A DNA stretch of 15,932 bases, taken from assembly GCA_007118765.1 (NCBI GenBank), contig SKQZ01000049.1, positions 1-15,932 on the forward strand, read 5' to 3'. Under the pieces are notes generated by a model. The model searched no databases and was not told the DNA's origin. It saw only the letters and a list, made by a program, of their open reading frames with translations. This DNA is from Candidatus Hydrogenedentota bacterium. Lineage in GTDB: Bacteria; Hydrogenedentota; Hydrogenedentia; Hydrogenedentales; CAITNO01. The position numbers were made by a program, and so were the translations under genes. Below, piece after piece: positions 14,771 to 15,932 of the stretch. Positions within the stretch are counted from its first letter, which is position 1. The number at the start of each line of letters is the position of its first letter.

Positions 14771-15859
14771 TTATGTTGGGGTGCGATAAAACAATGCGAT
14801 GCCCACCGTCAGGAAAATCACATTTGCCAACCACGCGGCGACTGGGGGCGGCAGTTTTCCCATATATCCCAGCCCCGCACTTACGGCAAACAAGATCAAG
14901 TAGACCACGGCCACACAAATACTGACGCCAAATCCCAGCGTGATCCCGCCGCGGCGAAGTCGCATGGCAAAGGGGAACGCCAGCCAAATGATCACAAAAC
15001 AGAGGGTGGGTTGCGCGAACTTGAGGTGGTAGTTTACACGATGTTCCTGTATCGGCATGCCCAACCGTTCTGCACGCTCAATATCCTTCGCCAGTTCGTG
15101 ACTTGTTTTTGCTTGAGGCGGTTTGCTGAGGGCGAACAATTCATCGGGGCGTTCATAAAACGGCGCGGGTGTCTGGGTGATGCGTTTTGATACCGCTTCC
15201 CAATTTTTGTCCCTGTCAAACACCGCCCATCGCCCATCTTCCAGCAGCCATTGCTCGCTTTTTTCGTCCCAAAAAATTCTGTTGGCGCGGATTTCTTCAA
15301 TGCGGTTGTCGCGGATTGCATGCAAGTACACATCCTGGCCGCTATTGGCGCGAATGTTAAACTGCAGCACATGGCATGTCCAGTCGTCTCCGAGGTTTGT
15401 CCAGCTGACCCCGAATCGGCTGTGGTCCGTAATTCTGGAAAAATACTCTTTAAGAATACGGGCATGTGTTTCCGTGGCGCGCACGCCATAAGTCTCTTGC
15501 ACGGCAAAGACGATGCCCGTTAACAACAGTGTGGTGACCACCAGGGGCCGTGCAATTCGACTGAGGCTTATGCCGCCGGCAAGCAGCGCGGTGATTTCGT
15601 TGTTTTGCGCCGCCGCACCCAACACCATCAGTCCTGCGATGAGCACAGAAATGGCGGCGGCCTGATACTCAAAGAGGATTGTCGGCACGAATGTGGTGTA
15701 ATAGCCCAGCACGACCGTCGGCGGAATTTGATAGCGAACGATGTCTTGTTGGCGTGTAACGATGAGATCAATGATACTGACGATAAGCACGAGCGCCACC
15801 AAGACTTTGAACAGGGTGGACAAAAACCGCAGGGTTAAATATCGGTCAAACGTTGTCAT
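14771..15859 (-). CDS. lptG: LPS export ABC permease LptG (YjgQ family)
   Basis: 362 aa. With LptF and the LptB ATPase it forms the inner-membrane LptB2FG complex that extracts lipopolysaccharide and pushes it to LptC and the periplasmic bridge. The order is typical: three N-terminal helices, the conserved cytoplasmic coupling stretch NEITALLAGGISL (87-99) followed by RIARP, a periplasmic beta-jellyroll of about 140 residues, then three C-terminal helices with the family run QPTLCFVIIWLAFPFAMRLRR and a late PPPVAAWLAN. Length fits the family. A GTG start at 15901 is in frame, but the ATG at 15859 is right: it follows AGGTGG, starts the typical TTFDRYL N-terminus, and overlaps the stop of the upstream lptF by 4 bp. 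LptF and LptG are homologous; the name rests on order. Confidence 0.88.
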   Translation of the reverse strand: MTTFDRYLTLRFLSTLFKVLVALVLIVSIIDLIVTRQQDIVRYQIPPTVVLGYYTTFVPTILFEYQAAAISVLIAGLMVLGAAAQNNEITALLAGGISLSRIARPLVVTTLLLTGIVFAVQETYGVRATETHARILKEYFSRITDHSRFGVSWTNLGDDWTCHVLQFNIRANSGQDVYLHAIRDNRIEEIRANRIFWDEKSEQWLLEDGRWAVFDRDKNWEAVSKRITQTPAPFYERPDELFALSKPPQAKTSHELAKDIERAERLGMPIQEHRVNYHLKFAQPTLCFVIIWLAFPFAMRLRRGGITLGFGVSICVAVVYLILFAVSAGLGYMGKLPPPVAAWLANVIFLTVGIALFYRTPT

Positions 15860-15932
15860 ACCCGGTCCACCTGCCAAATCAGTATGCCGCCCAACAAGCA
15901 CAGCAACAGGTTTGGAATCTGTCCCAGCGCAA
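15856..15932 (-). CDS. lptF: LptF C-terminus (partial, runs off the window)
   Basis: A reading frame open from the right edge gives 24 residues ending GGILIWQVDRV before a TGA at 15856-15858. IPNLLLCLLGGILIW fits the last membrane helix of LptF/LptG permeases, and the ATGA overlap with lptG (15856-15859) is the usual operon arrangement. Too short to assign by itself; the identification depends on context. Confidence 0.6.
   Translation of the reverse strand, partial: ALGQIPNLLLCLLGGILIWQVDRV

Noticed and set aside
1..15932. CRISPR array, tRNA, rRNA, insertion sequence or integrase
   Set aside because: No regularly spaced repeats, no cloverleaf-like sequences in the gaps, no transposase or recombinase motifs in any credible frame.

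Overview
The window is a chromosomal segment, GC-moderate to GC-rich by eye, from a Gram-negative (diderm) bacterium. The right edge carries the LPS-export permease pair lptF-lptG. The other large products are secreted, mosaic or poorly characterised proteins: a ceramidase-fold hydrolase, a large secreted protein with a GH-like middle region, and a multidomain surface protein with an IPT domain and a Cys-containing C-terminal sorting tail. This mixture resembles Candidatus Hydrogenedentes, Lentisphaerae or Planctomycetes-type genomes. That assignment is inference from protein style; no rRNA or marker gene is present to prove it.

Layout from left to right. Positions 1-228 hold no gene I can defend. 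On the minus strand follow a HAD-fold phosphatase-like protein (229-1116), a strong intrinsic terminator (1551-1584), a secreted 699-aa protein (1617-3716) and a secreted neutral-ceramidase-family hydrolase (3938-5224). A divergent intergenic region (5228-5617) separates these from the only plus-strand gene, a sigma-54 activator (5618-7018) whose receiver domain has lost most phosphorylation residues. The activator ends tail-to-tail, overlapping by 6 bp, with the last gene of a tightly coupled minus-strand operon (9800 to 7013). That operon encodes a sodium:solute symporter, two small two-helix membrane proteins and a soluble protein with an internal repeat. Upstream of it lie the 798-aa surface protein (9982-12378), an intrinsic terminator (12604-12634), a single-pass protein with a disordered acidic N-terminus and a coiled coil (12705-14504, with two good tandem sigma-70 promoters), then lptG and the tail of lptF.

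How the genes may work together. The ceramidase-like and 699-aa proteins lie in the same direction, 221 bp apart, with a terminator after the second, so they could be one extracytoplasmic degradation unit. The symporter operon could import a small product. The sigma-54 activator sits between the two units and is the obvious candidate regulator, but I found no convincing -24/-12 promoter in the window, so this link is a hypothesis. The right third (798-aa surface protein, coiled-coil protein, LptFG) is about the cell envelope. No mobile element, CRISPR array, tRNA or rRNA was seen. The most unusual items are the four-gene symporter operon with small membrane partners, the C-terminal Cys sorting tail, the degenerate receiver, the repeated motifs in the disordered domain, and two well-formed palindromes at likely regulatory positions.
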